Source: Puniceicoccaceae bacterium (lineage in GTDB: Bacteria; Verrucomicrobiota; Verrucomicrobiia; Opitutales; Coraliomargaritaceae). From it: a DNA stretch of 49,566 nucleotides. Every line of letters begins with the position of its first letter. Within the stretch, counting starts at the first letter, position 1. The position numbers were made by a program, and so were the translations under genes. Location of the stretch: contig PBYS01000113.1 of assembly GCA_002729725.1 (NCBI GenBank), positions 1 through 49,566 of the forward strand. Reading direction: 5' to 3'. The notes below the pieces were generated by a model. It searched no databases. It saw only the letters and a program-made list of their open reading frames with translations, and was not told the DNA's origin. Positions 29,360-38,444 of this stretch are shown here, one piece after another.

Positions 29360-31465
29360 ATGTCTGACACTCAAAGCTCCACCTTCTCGCTTGCTGATTT
29401 ACTGCGCGACTCGAACTACAAACTTACCCAATTTCCCCTAAGCCGAATCGCGGATCTGGAAGAAAGCATTTTCATCAAACGCGTCCGCGAAAAAGACACA
29501 CCCTACGTCAAGTGCCTCGTTCGCAAGAAGGACATCAAGCTCACTCCCGAGGAAGCCGTCCGCCAACTTTACCTCGCGATCTTACATTTTGAGTATGGTT
29601 ACCCGCTAGATCGCATGGATGCGGAGTATGGCGTCAGTTTCGGACGCGAGAAAAAGCGAGCCGACATCGTCATTTTCGACAAGCAAGACTCCCAGTCGAT
29701 TTACATCGTCGTCGAACTAAAGAAGCCAAAACTAAAAGACGGCAAGGAGCAGCTTAAGTCTTACTGCAACGCCACAGGTGCCCCCATCGGCGTGTGGAGT
29801 AATGGCGACTCCATCTCCTACTACCACCGCAAAGACCCCAACTTTTTCGAGGACATCTCCTCGATCCCGAAAGCCAGCCAAAAGCTCTCCGACATCCTCA
29901 CCGAGCGCTGGACGATTGATGATCTGGTAAAAAAGGACAAACTCGTGAACGAGCGCAAGTCGCTCAAAGACTTGATTCTCGAAATGGAGGACGAGGTCTT
30001 GGCCAACGCCGGCGTCGATGTTTTCGAAGAACTCTTCAAGTTGATTTTCACCAAGCTCTTCGACGAACTCTCCTCAGGCCGCGACAAATCTCGCAACCTG
30101 GAGTTTCGTAACTACGGCGACACCGAAACGGAGCTCAAAGAAAAGATTCAATCACTTTTCAATACTGCTAAAAAGAAATGGGAAGGCGTCTTCAGCAGCG
30201 ACTCGAAGATCCAGCTCACCCCCTCACACCTTTCGATCTGCGTTTCCTCTCTCCAAGACGTCAAGCTCTTCAACTCGAACCTCGACGTCGTCGACGAAGC
30301 CTTCGAATACCTGATCAACAAATCCAGCAAAGGCGAAAAAGGACAATACTTCACTCCCCGCTACGTCATCGACATGGCGGTCAAAATGCTCGACCCCGCA
30401 GAAAGCGAAACGATTATCGACACCGCTGCCGGCTCCTGCGGCTTCCCCGTGCACACCATCTTCCATGTCTGGGAAAAAATCCTCCGCGACGAAGGCTTAG
30501 CCAAGTCGCACCTCTTCACCTCCGAGAAAAAGCCAGTACGCTGTGAAGATTACGTCAACGATAAGGTCTTCGCCATCGACTTCGACGAGCGTGCCGTGCG
30601 CGTCTCGCGCACACTCAATCTCATCGCTGGCGACGGGCAAACCAATGTGCTCCACCTCAACACACTCGACTGGGAACGTTGGAGCGACAAGACCAGCGAC
30701 GAAGAGTGGATCGACACCTACCATCAAGGCTGGAAACGCCTCAAAAAACTTCGTGCCACTAAGAATTCCGACCGCGATTTCAACTTCGACATCGTGATGG
30801 CCAACCCACCCTTCGCGGGTGACATCAAAGAGTCGCGCATTCTCTCTAAATACGACATGGGCAAAAAGCCTACCGGTAAATATCAGACCAAAGTCGGGCG
30901 CGACCTACTCTTCATCGAGCGCAACCTCGACTTCCTCAAGCCCGGCGGGCGGATGGCGGTCGTCTTGCCCCAAGGTCGCTTCAATAACTCCTCCGACAAA
31001 CAAGTGCGCGAATACATCGCAGAGAAGTGCCGCATTCTCGCCGTAGTCGGCCTCCACGGCAATGTCTTCAAGCCACACACCGGCACCAAGACTTCCGTGC
31101 TTTTTGTACAGAAATGGGACGACAAGCTCTGCCCCAAACGCGACGACTACCCCATCTTCTTCGCCACCATGCAGGAGTCCTCCAAGGATAACTCCGGCGA
31201 AAAAATCTTCCTCAAAAAGAAAGACTTACCTCCGGGTAGCGGGGCACAAACCGCGAAAGACACCGACCGCCTGAGCGACCCAACGAGCCATTACGATCAA
31301 TCCCCGACTGACCTTGACGGCTACGTGCTGGACTCGCACGACCACCTCATCGTCAAGCACGACCTCTTCAACCACGATGGCCTCACTCAAGACGGCATCG
31401 CCGAAGCCTTTGCCGAATTCGCCAAGCGCGAAAAGCTGTCCTTCGCTCTGCCGGGAAAACACTAA
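29360..31465 (+). CDS. Fused restriction nuclease / N6-adenine methyltransferase (BcgIA-like RM subunit)
   Basis: From ATG at 29360 (MSDTQSSTFSLADLL) it has 701 residues; the frame extends upstream into dnaE, but that part is not credible. The N-terminus is a HsdR_N-type PD-(D/E)xK nuclease: Asp102 in KRADIVIF and Glu119-x-Lys121 in IVVELKKP, followed by APIGVWSNGD. A helical HsdM-like connector (about 180-325) leads to the N6-methylase with GQYFTPRYVIDMAV (328-341), SAM motif I DTAAGSCGFP and catalytic NPPF (482-485). Restriction and modification are thus in one chain, as in the type IIB enzyme BcgI, which pairs such a subunit with a separate specificity subunit. No helicase domain is present. 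The next gene starts 23 bases downstream. Confidence 0.88.
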   Translation: MSDTQSSTFSLADLLRDSNYKLTQFPLSRIADLEESIFIKRVREKDTPYVKCLVRKKDIKLTPEEAVRQLYLAILHFEYGYPLDRMDAEYGVSFGREKKRADIVIFDKQDSQSIYIVVELKKPKLKDGKEQLKSYCNATGAPIGVWSNGDSISYYHRKDPNFFEDISSIPKASQKLSDILTERWTIDDLVKKDKLVNERKSLKDLILEMEDEVLANAGVDVFEELFKLIFTKLFDELSSGRDKSRNLEFRNYGDTETELKEKIQSLFNTAKKKWEGVFSSDSKIQLTPSHLSICVSSLQDVKLFNSNLDVVDEAFEYLINKSSKGEKGQYFTPRYVIDMAVKMLDPAESETIIDTAAGSCGFPVHTIFHVWEKILRDEGLAKSHLFTSEKKPVRCEDYVNDKVFAIDFDERAVRVSRTLNLIAGDGQTNVLHLNTLDWERWSDKTSDEEWIDTYHQGWKRLKKLRATKNSDRDFNFDIVMANPPFAGDIKESRILSKYDMGKKPTGKYQTKVGRDLLFIERNLDFLKPGGRMAVVLPQGRFNNSSDKQVREYIAEKCRILAVVGLHGNVFKPHTGTKTSVLFVQKWDDKLCPKRDDYPIFFATMQESSKDNSGEKIFLKKKDLPPGSGAQTAKDTDRLSDPTSHYDQSPTDLDGYVLDSHDHLIVKHDLFNHDGLTQDGIAEAFAEFAKREKLSFALPGKH

Positions 31466-31488
31466 GCCCTTTCGACGAAGCCAAATAT

Positions 31489-32931
31489 ATGGCTTTGCTG
31501 GAAGGGCTGGAAGTTAGTGAAGTAAAATACGAAAACCTCAACCTCGGAGATCGAGCCGATGCGGAATACTACAGCAAAGACAATCTCAGAATTGAGACCC
31601 TGCTGAACCATCTTCCACACATTCGCCTCTCCGAAATTGCAAAATTGACTGCAAGCGCATTTTACCCAGCTGCAACCCATTTATACGAATCTGGTGATAT
31701 GCCATTTTTAAGGTGCGTAGATACAGTCAAGTTTCCCGTCATTTCTCATTTACAAAATGACTCGTTCATCAAAATCCCAGCTCAATTTGCAGAGGAAAGT
31801 AAAGGAATTAACTTCTTAAGGAAGCACGACATTTGCCTAACGAAAGTAGGAACACCATGCTATGCATCCATAATTTATGAACATGAGCGTATAGCAATGA
31901 GCCGGACAGTCATGGGGCTCTCTGAAATACAAAACATAGACCCATTCTACTTAACGATTTTTCTCCGTTCAAAATACGGATTTCAACAGCTAACCCGCGA
32001 AAGAGAGCAAACAATACAGTATCAGCTGACCTTAGATCGGGTAGGCGACATACGAATTTTTACGCCGTCTACAAATTTCCAAAAGAAGATCAAGAGTTTG
32101 GCTTTGGAGTCGTTTACCTTCGACAAAAACGCTCAAGAAATTCAATCTACTTCCGAGCAAACCCTCCTGTCCGCGCTAGGCCTCAAAGATTGGCAGCCAC
32201 CCAATCCATTGACCTACGAGGCTTCATCTAAAACTGCATTCACTTCAAATCGATTGGATGCCGAGTTCTTCAATTCAAAATATGATGCGGCTCTGGATGC
32301 ATTGAAGGCAGCTGGCGCAAAATCGATCCGCCCTTTGGGTGCGCTGCTCAAGAGTCTTACAAATGGGCACACCCCCTTGAAACACAACCTATCAGAAGGA
32401 GAGGTTCCATTCATTTGCTCTGAGCATGTTCAGGATTTTGAAGTCAATTTGGAATCTTCTAAACGAATCTTGGCTGAACATCACAAAACGGAGCTAAAGC
32501 GCACACAGCTCAAAAACAACGACATCTTACTTACGATCAAGGGACGTGTCGGTAATGCCGCCATCGTCGAAGGCCTAGATGGTGCCGCCAATATCAATCA
32601 AGATGTTGCGCTCTTACGCTTAAACCAAGAGCTACCCCATTGGTGGATTATATCCTTCATCAATTCACGATTCGGTAGGCTAATGACCGAAAAATATCAA
32701 ACGGGGCAGATCAATCCATTCTTAAGCCTAGGAACGATCCGTACGCTTCCGATCCCCGTTTTCGAAGATAAACTAATGGAGGATGTCGGAAAACAAATGC
32801 AGACATTAGTGCTCAAAGCCCGCACCGCCCGCCAGCAATCCAAAGCCCGACTCGAACGTGCCAAGCGTGCCATCGAGATAGCGATTGAACAAGACGAGGC
32901 AACGGCCTTAACTTACTTGAAGGAAAGTTAA
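31489..32931 (+). CDS. Specificity subunit (HsdS-like, two target-recognition domains)
   Basis: A 480-residue DNA-recognition subunit. Two target-recognition domains of about 170 residues (roughly 20-200 and 250-430) alternate with conserved helices (FQKKIKSLALESFTFDKNAQ and the C-terminal VGKQMQTLVLKARTARQQSK...). Typical strands MPFLRCVDT and VPFICSEHV, and the motif NNDILLTIKGRVGNAAIV, mark the HsdS fold. The first domain and the join are clearly AT-richer than the flanking genes, as usual for exchanged recognition modules. With the fused nuclease-methylase upstream it would define a bipartite recognition site. The gene after it starts two bases beyond the stop. Confidence 0.88.
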   Translation: MALLEGLEVSEVKYENLNLGDRADAEYYSKDNLRIETLLNHLPHIRLSEIAKLTASAFYPAATHLYESGDMPFLRCVDTVKFPVISHLQNDSFIKIPAQFAEESKGINFLRKHDICLTKVGTPCYASIIYEHERIAMSRTVMGLSEIQNIDPFYLTIFLRSKYGFQQLTREREQTIQYQLTLDRVGDIRIFTPSTNFQKKIKSLALESFTFDKNAQEIQSTSEQTLLSALGLKDWQPPNPLTYEASSKTAFTSNRLDAEFFNSKYDAALDALKAAGAKSIRPLGALLKSLTNGHTPLKHNLSEGEVPFICSEHVQDFEVNLESSKRILAEHHKTELKRTQLKNNDILLTIKGRVGNAAIVEGLDGAANINQDVALLRLNQELPHWWIISFINSRFGRLMTEKYQTGQINPFLSLGTIRTLPIPVFEDKLMEDVGKQMQTLVLKARTARQQSKARLERAKRAIEIAIEQDEATALTYLKES

Positions 32932-32933
32932 AA

Positions 32934-34418
32934 ATGGTCTCGGCAAATCGCAACATCGACTACCTCCGCAGCCTGCTCAGCGAACTGCGCAAGCAGCCGA
33001 AAGAAACGGAGTGGCTGGAGTTTAAGCACAACAACTGCGAGCCCAACTTGATCGGTGAGTATATCTCAGCTCTGGCCAACGCGGCGGCCTATCACGAAAA
33101 GACCACCGCCTACCTCGTGTGGGGCATCGACGATGCGAGCCACGAGATCGTAGGCACCACTTTTTCAATCGCCCGACAGAAGGTCGGCAACGAGGAGCTG
33201 GAAAACTGGGTGCTACGACTTCTCCAGCCCAAGCTGAATTTTCACTTCCATGAGTTTGAAGCCGAGGGGCATACGGTCACCTTGCTGGAGATACAGGCAG
33301 CTGTGCGCCAACCCGTGCAATTTAAACAGCAGGAGTTCATTCGAGTCGGTAGCTATACAAAAAAGTTAAAGGAGCATCCCGAAAGAGAGCGAGCCCTCTG
33401 GCGCATTTTTGAAATAACACCCTTTGAAAAGCAGATCGCTCAATCGCATCTCACCAGCGATGAGGTGCTGCGACTCATTCACTACCCCGCCTATTTTGAT
33501 CTCACTGGAACGCCCCTTCCTGATGGAGCGGAGCGTATCCTCGAATCACTTGCCCGCGACTGCCTAATTGATCGCGACGAGACCGGGCGCTGGAATATCT
33601 CCAACCTCGGCGCAATTTTGTTCGCCCGCAGCTTAAACGACTTCCCCAGCCTGAAGCGCAAATCTGTGCGCGTAGTTTTATATGATGGCGACGGACGCAT
33701 CCGTAGCTCACGAGAACAGCAATTTGAAAAGGGCTACGCGGTCGCCTTCGAAGCCTTAATTGAATTCGTCAACAGCCTGCTGCCAAGCAACGAGGTAATC
33801 GGACAAGCACTGCGCAAATCCGTCCCCATGTTTCCCGAACTGGCGGTGCGAGAGCTGATCGCCAATGCATTGATCCATCAAGATTTCAACGAAACAGGAA
33901 ATGGACCAATGATCGAGATCTTCACGCACCGCATGGAGATCACCAACCCGGGACTACCACTGGTGGAGACGCAGCGTTTCCTCGACTCGCCGCCAAAATC
34001 TCGAAATGAAATGCTGGCTTCGCTCTTGCGCCGGATCGGCGTCTGCGAAGAGCGCGGCAGTGGCATCGACAAAGTCGTCTTTGAGACGGAGTACTACCAA
34101 CTGCCAGCACCAAGTTTTGAAACAATCATCAACTCAACTAAAGCCGTCTTGTTTGCCCACAAAGAACTCAATGAGATGGATAAGAGCGATAAAATTCGAG
34201 CCTGTTACTTGCACGCCTGCCTAAGATTTGTCGAGCGCAAGGAGATGACTAATCAGAGCTTACGTGAACGCTTCAATATCGAAGAACACAATCGAGCACT
34301 CGTCACACGGATTATTAACGAAACTATATCAGCCAAGCTGATCCACCCCTCCGACCCCAATCAGGGAAGGAAACACGCCAAATACATTCCATTCTGGGCA
34401 AGCGATCTCTCCCAATAG
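32934..34418 (+). CDS. Schlafen AlbA_2 / HATPase_c_4 protein, defence-associated
   Basis: A 494-residue protein of the COG2865 type. The N-terminal AlbA_2 (Schlafen-like) domain contains ETEWLEFK and the following DNYAN-like ANAAAYHEKTTAYLVWGIDD (about 20-65), and ends near FIRVGSYTKKL (about 145). The middle includes a GHKL-type ATPase region with FPELAVRELIANALIHQDF and GSGIDKV (about 300-385). A C-terminal winged-helix region (about 410-490, ERKEMTNQSLRERFNIEEHN) probably binds DNA. Such proteins recur next to type I-like restriction genes, and their function there is unresolved. It is coupled to the specificity gene (two-base gap), so it is likely a third component or regulator of the system. 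Confidence 0.85.
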   Translation: MVSANRNIDYLRSLLSELRKQPKETEWLEFKHNNCEPNLIGEYISALANAAAYHEKTTAYLVWGIDDASHEIVGTTFSIARQKVGNEELENWVLRLLQPKLNFHFHEFEAEGHTVTLLEIQAAVRQPVQFKQQEFIRVGSYTKKLKEHPERERALWRIFEITPFEKQIAQSHLTSDEVLRLIHYPAYFDLTGTPLPDGAERILESLARDCLIDRDETGRWNISNLGAILFARSLNDFPSLKRKSVRVVLYDGDGRIRSSREQQFEKGYAVAFEALIEFVNSLLPSNEVIGQALRKSVPMFPELAVRELIANALIHQDFNETGNGPMIEIFTHRMEITNPGLPLVETQRFLDSPPKSRNEMLASLLRRIGVCEERGSGIDKVVFETEYYQLPAPSFETIINSTKAVLFAHKELNEMDKSDKIRACYLHACLRFVERKEMTNQSLRERFNIEEHNRALVTRIINETISAKLIHPSDPNQGRKHAKYIPFWASDLSQ

Positions 34419-34427
34419 GCACACAAA

Positions 34428-34641
34428 GCTTATTTGATAGCATCACAAAGCCATACGCAAAAACAATCACAACGCCCCAGATATCAACAACTTACCTACT
34501 TGATGCTTATTTGACAGAATCCCACTAAAACAGTGCACACACAATCACCATTCTTATTTGATAGAAGACACCTACACTTCCCATAAAATCCCGCAACTCA
34601 CTGGAAAACAAGAACATCCTTATTTGATGGTTATTTGACAG
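34428..34641. repeat. Five direct copies of TTATTTGAYRG in a spacer
   Basis: The motif TTATTTGA(T/C)(A/G)G occurs at about 34430-34440, 34507-34517, 34554-34564, 34620-34630 and 34631-34641, all on the plus strand. The last two are adjacent. The bases between are AT-rich and unrelated to each other. The 233-base spacer separates the defence operon from queE and contains no open frame of merit. A repeated protein-binding site or a decayed tandem repeat are both possible. Confidence 0.65.
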
Positions 34642-34651
34642 ATCACTCAAA

Positions 34652-35320
34652 ATGCTTCCGATCCACGAACAGTTTTACACCTTCCAAGGCGAAGGCGCGC
34701 ACGCAGGCAGAGCGGCTTATTTCATCCGCACCTTTGGCTGCCCGGTGCATTGCCCTTGGTGCGATTCTGCTGGCACCTGGCATCCAGACTACATCCCGAA
34801 AAAGGTCCAACGCTCCTCGGTGGAATCACTGGTGACGGAAGTGGCCAAGACCAAGGCGGAGTTTGTCGTGATCACTGGCGGCGAGCCCGCGATTCACAAT
34901 CTGCAAGCACTGGTAGATGCGCTGCATGCGATCGGGCAAACAGTGCATTTAGAAACGAGCGGAGCCTTTGAAATTAAGGGTAACTTTGATTGGATCACCC
35001 TCAGCCCGAAACGCTGGAAGCTGCCGCTAGCGGTCAACCTTGAGCGCGCCAGTGAATTTAAAATCATCGTCGACCAAGCAGCTGAGATTGAAGAATACAG
35101 CGAAGTGATCGGAGCGACAACCAAACCGGTCTGGCTCCATCCGGAATGGTCCAAGCACAACGATGCCGCCACTTTGGATGCGATTACGGAGTGGGTGAAA
35201 ACACAGGGCGCCCCCTACCGGGCCGGTTGGCAGATGCATAAACACTATGCGGCGGACCTGAAAGATAGCCGCAGTGCGCCCGCCGCCCCTTTAGGTGGCG
35301 ATCCGAAACTGGGCTTCTGA
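34652..35320 (+). CDS. queE: 7-carboxy-7-deazaguanine synthase
   Basis: A 222-residue radical-SAM enzyme that converts 6-carboxytetrahydropterin to 7-carboxy-7-deazaguanine, the ring-contraction step of queuosine synthesis. The cluster cysteines are Cys30, Cys34 and Cys37 in [11 protein letters not shown], the substrate-binding FYTFQGEG lies at 8-15, and [11 protein letters not shown] gives the SAM GGE motif. LHPEW and the C-terminal WQMHKHY fit the family. No other queuosine gene is in the window. The start ATG lies 10 bases after the last TTATTTGA repeat. Confidence 0.93.
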   Translation: MLPIHEQFYTFQGEGAHAGRAAYFIRTFGCPVHCPWCDSAGTWHPDYIPKKVQRSSVESLVTEVAKTKAEFVVITGGEPAIHNLQALVDALHAIGQTVHLETSGAFEIKGNFDWITLSPKRWKLPLAVNLERASEFKIIVDQAAEIEEYSEVIGATTKPVWLHPEWSKHNDAATLDAITEWVKTQGAPYRAGWQMHKHYAADLKDSRSAPAAPLGGDPKLGF

Positions 35321-35397
35321 TAGTGTCCGTTTATGTCAGCTCGAAGAAAACTGCTCTCACACAGCGCCCCCTACAAATAGCATCCGCATGAGCAGCT

Positions 35398-35432
35398 AAA
35401 AAAAGCCCGCGCAGTTTTCACTGGGCGGGCTT
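35398..35432 (-). terminator. Rho-independent terminator, cyclophilin gene
   Basis: On the minus strand AAGCCCGC, a 14-base loop and GCGGGCTT are followed by TTTTT, about 25 bases after the cyclophilin stop. Being symmetric, it may also stop transcription from queE. Confidence 0.85.
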
Positions 35433-35456
35433 GGGAAATGGATGTAGCGGAATCGT

Positions 35457-36617
35457 TTAATCGACCAGGTAGGCCTTCACGATTTTTTGCTCTTCGACCG
35501 GCTTGTCGCCGGCGCCAGTTTCGACCTTCTCGATCTTCACGACGTTATCGTAACCTTTAACAACTTTGCCGAAGATGGTGTGCTTGTCGTTGAGCCATTC
35601 AGGATTGCTCGTAGTGATGAAAAACTGGCTGCCGTTTGTCATGGGACCGGAATTGGCCATGGCGAGCATGCCTTCGCTATCGAAGCGTGCTTCTTCGCTA
35701 AATTCGTCGGGGAAATTTTTGCCCCAGATAGACTCACCACCGGTGCCTGAACCGAGTGGGTCGCCGCCTTGAATCATGAAGCCGTCGATCACGCGGTGAA
35801 AGATCAAGTCGTTATAGTAGCCATCTTGAATGTGACCTACGAAGTTCGCCACAGCCAGCGGCGCAATGCTAGGGAAGAGCTCGATCTCAACATCACCTTG
35901 AGTGGTCTCCAACACGATGTTGAAATTGTCTTTTTCTTTCCACTCATCAGCCACTTCTTTAAACTCAGCCATGGCCGCTTCCTGTGCGGCGGCTTGCGCA
36001 GCCATCATCTCTGCTTGCTGAGCTTGCATTTGAGCTTGAGCGGCTTGTACACGAACTTGAATAAACTCCTGGAATGCAGGCATCTTTGCTTCGAGTGTCG
36101 GGTCTGGCGCCTGATCCTTCGCCCCCTGGGCAAAGCCTTTGCTGATCTTGCTAGCTTCCTCGCTGCCAAAGCCGAGTTGCTGCAATCCAGATTGCATCAC
36201 GATAACTGCTCCAATCTTACTCAAAGAGGCCTCACTGATCGCAGGCAATTCTTCTGCGGCCGCTTGCACAGCTTCGGCGCGTGCCTGCGCTTCGGCAAAA
36301 GCAGCTTCCACTTCTGATTGCTCAAACGCGCGTAAATCTAACTCGCCAGTCAAACCTTTTTCAAGGCCGTCAGCGAGCACGGCAATTTGCGTATCATCCA
36401 GCTGCAAGGAAGCGACGCCGCCGCCTTGCGCGGTGAGATAGCCGACAAGCTCGATTAACTCATCTTCAGAAACTTGAACAGGAGCCACATGCTCCGCATG
36501 ATCATGACCGGCGTGGTCCGCATGATCATGACCAGCGTGGTCCGCATGATCTTGGGCAAATACAGGGCTGGCAGCCATCAGCGCCACAAGTAGGAATCGG
36601 TACGATTTGGAATACAT
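35457..36617 (-). CDS. Secreted cyclophilin-type peptidyl-prolyl isomerase with His-rich N-terminus
   Basis: The 386-residue protein starts with a signal peptide (MYSKSYRFLLVALMAASPVFA, cleavage before Gln22). A His/Asp-rich stretch of three near-identical DHADHAGH-like units (about 23-43) follows. An FKBP-N-like helical region (about 50-215) contains LSKIGAVIVMQSG and a Gln/Ala-rich helix, QAAQAQMQAQQAEMMAAQAA. The cyclophilin domain (about 230-386) has FHRVIDGFMIQGGDP, SQFFITTS and HTIFGKVVKG, its active-site strands. It would speed proline isomerisation in the periplasm. The His-rich part is coded by an in-frame 24-base tandem repeat and may bind metal. The helical module plus cyclophilin is an uncommon combination. 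The gene ends at a strong terminator. Confidence 0.9.
   Translation of the reverse strand: MYSKSYRFLLVALMAASPVFAQDHADHAGHDHADHAGHDHAEHVAPVQVSEDELIELVGYLTAQGGGVASLQLDDTQIAVLADGLEKGLTGELDLRAFEQSEVEAAFAEAQARAEAVQAAAEELPAISEASLSKIGAVIVMQSGLQQLGFGSEEASKISKGFAQGAKDQAPDPTLEAKMPAFQEFIQVRVQAAQAQMQAQQAEMMAAQAAAQEAAMAEFKEVADEWKEKDNFNIVLETTQGDVEIELFPSIAPLAVANFVGHIQDGYYNDLIFHRVIDGFMIQGGDPLGSGTGGESIWGKNFPDEFSEEARFDSEGMLAMANSGPMTNGSQFFITTSNPEWLNDKHTIFGKVVKGYDNVVKIEKVETGAGDKPVEEQKIVKAYLVD
36493..36552 (-). repeat. 24-bp in-frame tandem repeat encoding the His-rich segment
   Basis: Two full 24-base units (36493-36516 and 36517-36540, one mismatch) and a partial third lie in frame at the 5' end of the cyclophilin gene. 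They encode the repeated DHAGHDHA. Confidence 0.85.
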
Positions 36618-36816
36618 ATATATTGTTGAAAAATAGAATTTCAGGGTGAAGGGCGCTAGGTTTACGCCTTTGGTAAAAAGGTCAACCGACTATCTTACTC
36701 TTCAGGCAGACAGAAGGGATACGAGAATGTTCAAAAATTCGCCCAATTCAGGATGCGGATGCACCCGTGCGAACCTCGAATGCACCACGCGCCTGACTGG
36801 CCCAAGGGAGGGGCGA

Positions 36817-38358
36817 CTAGCTCAAATCGTATTGATCGATACGCTTGCGCAAGGTCGCGCGAGTCATACCTAAGATCTCGGCCGCTTTCACTTGCTTCCC
36901 CCCGCACTCTGCCAGCGCACGAGCAATGAGTGCGCGTTCACCGTGTTCCAGAATATTGCTCGCGTGCGTCTCGCGCAGAGCTGCATACACCGCATCGTAA
37001 GGATCAACCGATGGCTGACCGAGCAGTGTGCCTTCCTCTGCAGCGGGCGTAGTTGCGGAGGCCGAAGCAACCGGTTCGACGCCCCCAGCGGGCTCCGTGG
37101 GGCTCGCACTGACAGCGACTTCGGACTCAGCAGTCACAGGCTCCGCGGTGCCGGCCGCGGCGGTGATAGCTTTAACGACCTCTTGCGGTAGATCTTTGAT
37201 CAAGATCATATCGCCCTGCGCCAACACGGCACTGCGGTAAATGAGATTCTCCAGTTCACGCACGTTGCCGGGCCAGCGATATTGATTCAATAAGGCGAGC
37301 GCCTCGGGTGAAATAGACTTGGTGTCGGCCTTACTATCGCGAGCAAGACGCTTCAGCACAAAATCGATGAGTTTAGGCACATCTTCTTTACGCTCGCGCA
37401 AGGGTGGCAATTGTATGCGCACCACATTCAAGCGGTAATACAAATCTTCGCGAAAGGTCTTTTCTTTGACCATCTCTTCCAGCGGCTTATTGGTAGCTGC
37501 TAGCATACGAACATTGACCTTGATCGTCTCGCTACTGCCGACGCGCTGGATCTCGCCCTCTTGCAGCGCGCGCAAAATTTTAGTCTGCGTAGTGAGGGCC
37601 ATGTCACCAATTTCATCGAGAAAAATAGTGCCCCCATCGCAAAGTTCAAACTTACCGATGCGCTGATTGGTCGCTCCAGTGAAGGAGCCTTTTTCGTGCC
37701 CGAAAAGTTCACTCTCGATCAGATTCTCAGGAATGGCGGCACAATTGACAGCGATATAGGGCTTCTGTGCACGTAGACTGTTTTGATAGATTGCGCGGGC
37801 AATTAGTTCCTTACCAGTGCCACTTTCGCCGGTAACCATCACAGTCACGTCGCTAGCGGCAACTTGACCGATCATTTTGAAGACCTCTTGCATCGCAGAG
37901 GAACTCCCGATGATGCCGCCTTCGATGTCTTCATTAGAGACTGCAGAAGCCGCATCCTCTTTGCCTGCCTTGACCAAGTCTTTCGACGCCGCGATGGCCG
38001 ACTCGGTCAAACTTAGGATCTTTTTCAGATCGAAGGGCTTCATGATGTAATCGAAAGCGCCGAATTTCATGGCCTCGATCGTCGTCTGCGTGGTGCCGTA
38101 GGCCGTCATCAAGATGATCATGGCGTTGGGATTAATACCACGTAGGTGCTGCAAGGCTTCCATCCCACTCATGCCGCCCATACGATTATCCAATAAGATC
38201 ACGTGCGGATTGTGCTGCTCGGCCATACTGAGCCCCTCTTCGCCGCTGGCAGCTTCGAGCACCTCATATTGATGACCGGAAAGGACGCGTTTTAAAGAAT
38301 AACGGAGATCGTTATCATCGTCGATAACGAGAACTTTGGGCGTGATTGCTGCATTCAT
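36817..38358 (-). CDS. Sigma-54-dependent response regulator (NtrC family)
   Basis: From ATG at 38358 ([20 protein letters not shown]) it has 513 residues. The receiver domain (about 8-125) has the acidic DDD pair, phospho-Asp in [10 protein letters not shown] and the conserved KPF. The AAA+ domain (about 150-385) has [12 protein letters not shown], the loop GSFTGA (Ser in place of the common Ala of GAFTGA), [12 protein letters not shown] and [13 protein letters not shown] Pro/Ala/Val-rich linker follows, then a C-terminal FIS-type helix-turn-helix ([20 protein letters not shown]). It activates sigma-54 promoters on phosphorylation. No kinase gene adjoins it, so its partner must be elsewhere. 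The longer start at 38409 is a TTG. Confidence 0.93.
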   Translation of the reverse strand: MNAAITPKVLVIDDDNDLRYSLKRVLSGHQYEVLEAASGEEGLSMAEQHNPHVILLDNRMGGMSGMEALQHLRGINPNAMIILMTAYGTTQTTIEAMKFGAFDYIMKPFDLKKILSLTESAIAASKDLVKAGKEDAASAVSNEDIEGGIIGSSSAMQEVFKMIGQVAASDVTVMVTGESGTGKELIARAIYQNSLRAQKPYIAVNCAAIPENLIESELFGHEKGSFTGATNQRIGKFELCDGGTIFLDEIGDMALTTQTKILRALQEGEIQRVGSSETIKVNVRMLAATNKPLEEMVKEKTFREDLYYRLNVVRIQLPPLRERKEDVPKLIDFVLKRLARDSKADTKSISPEALALLNQYRWPGNVRELENLIYRSAVLAQGDMILIKDLPQEVVKAITAAAGTAEPVTAESEVAVSASPTEPAGGVEPVASASATTPAAEEGTLLGQPSVDPYDAVYAALRETHASNILEHGERALIARALAECGGKQVKAAEILGMTRATLRKRIDQYDLS

Positions 38359-38444
38359 ACTAGTCTGGAAAAGTTGGATTAATAAGAAGCCTAAGCGACG
38401 TGAAAGCAATGATACATGCTAAATACGCCGTGAAAGGGAAAAAA

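Noticed and set aside
37640..37700. GSFTGA in place of GAFTGA as a sign of lost sigma-54 contact
   Set aside because: Ser at this position is accepted in functional NtrC-family proteins, so it is not evidence of a defect.
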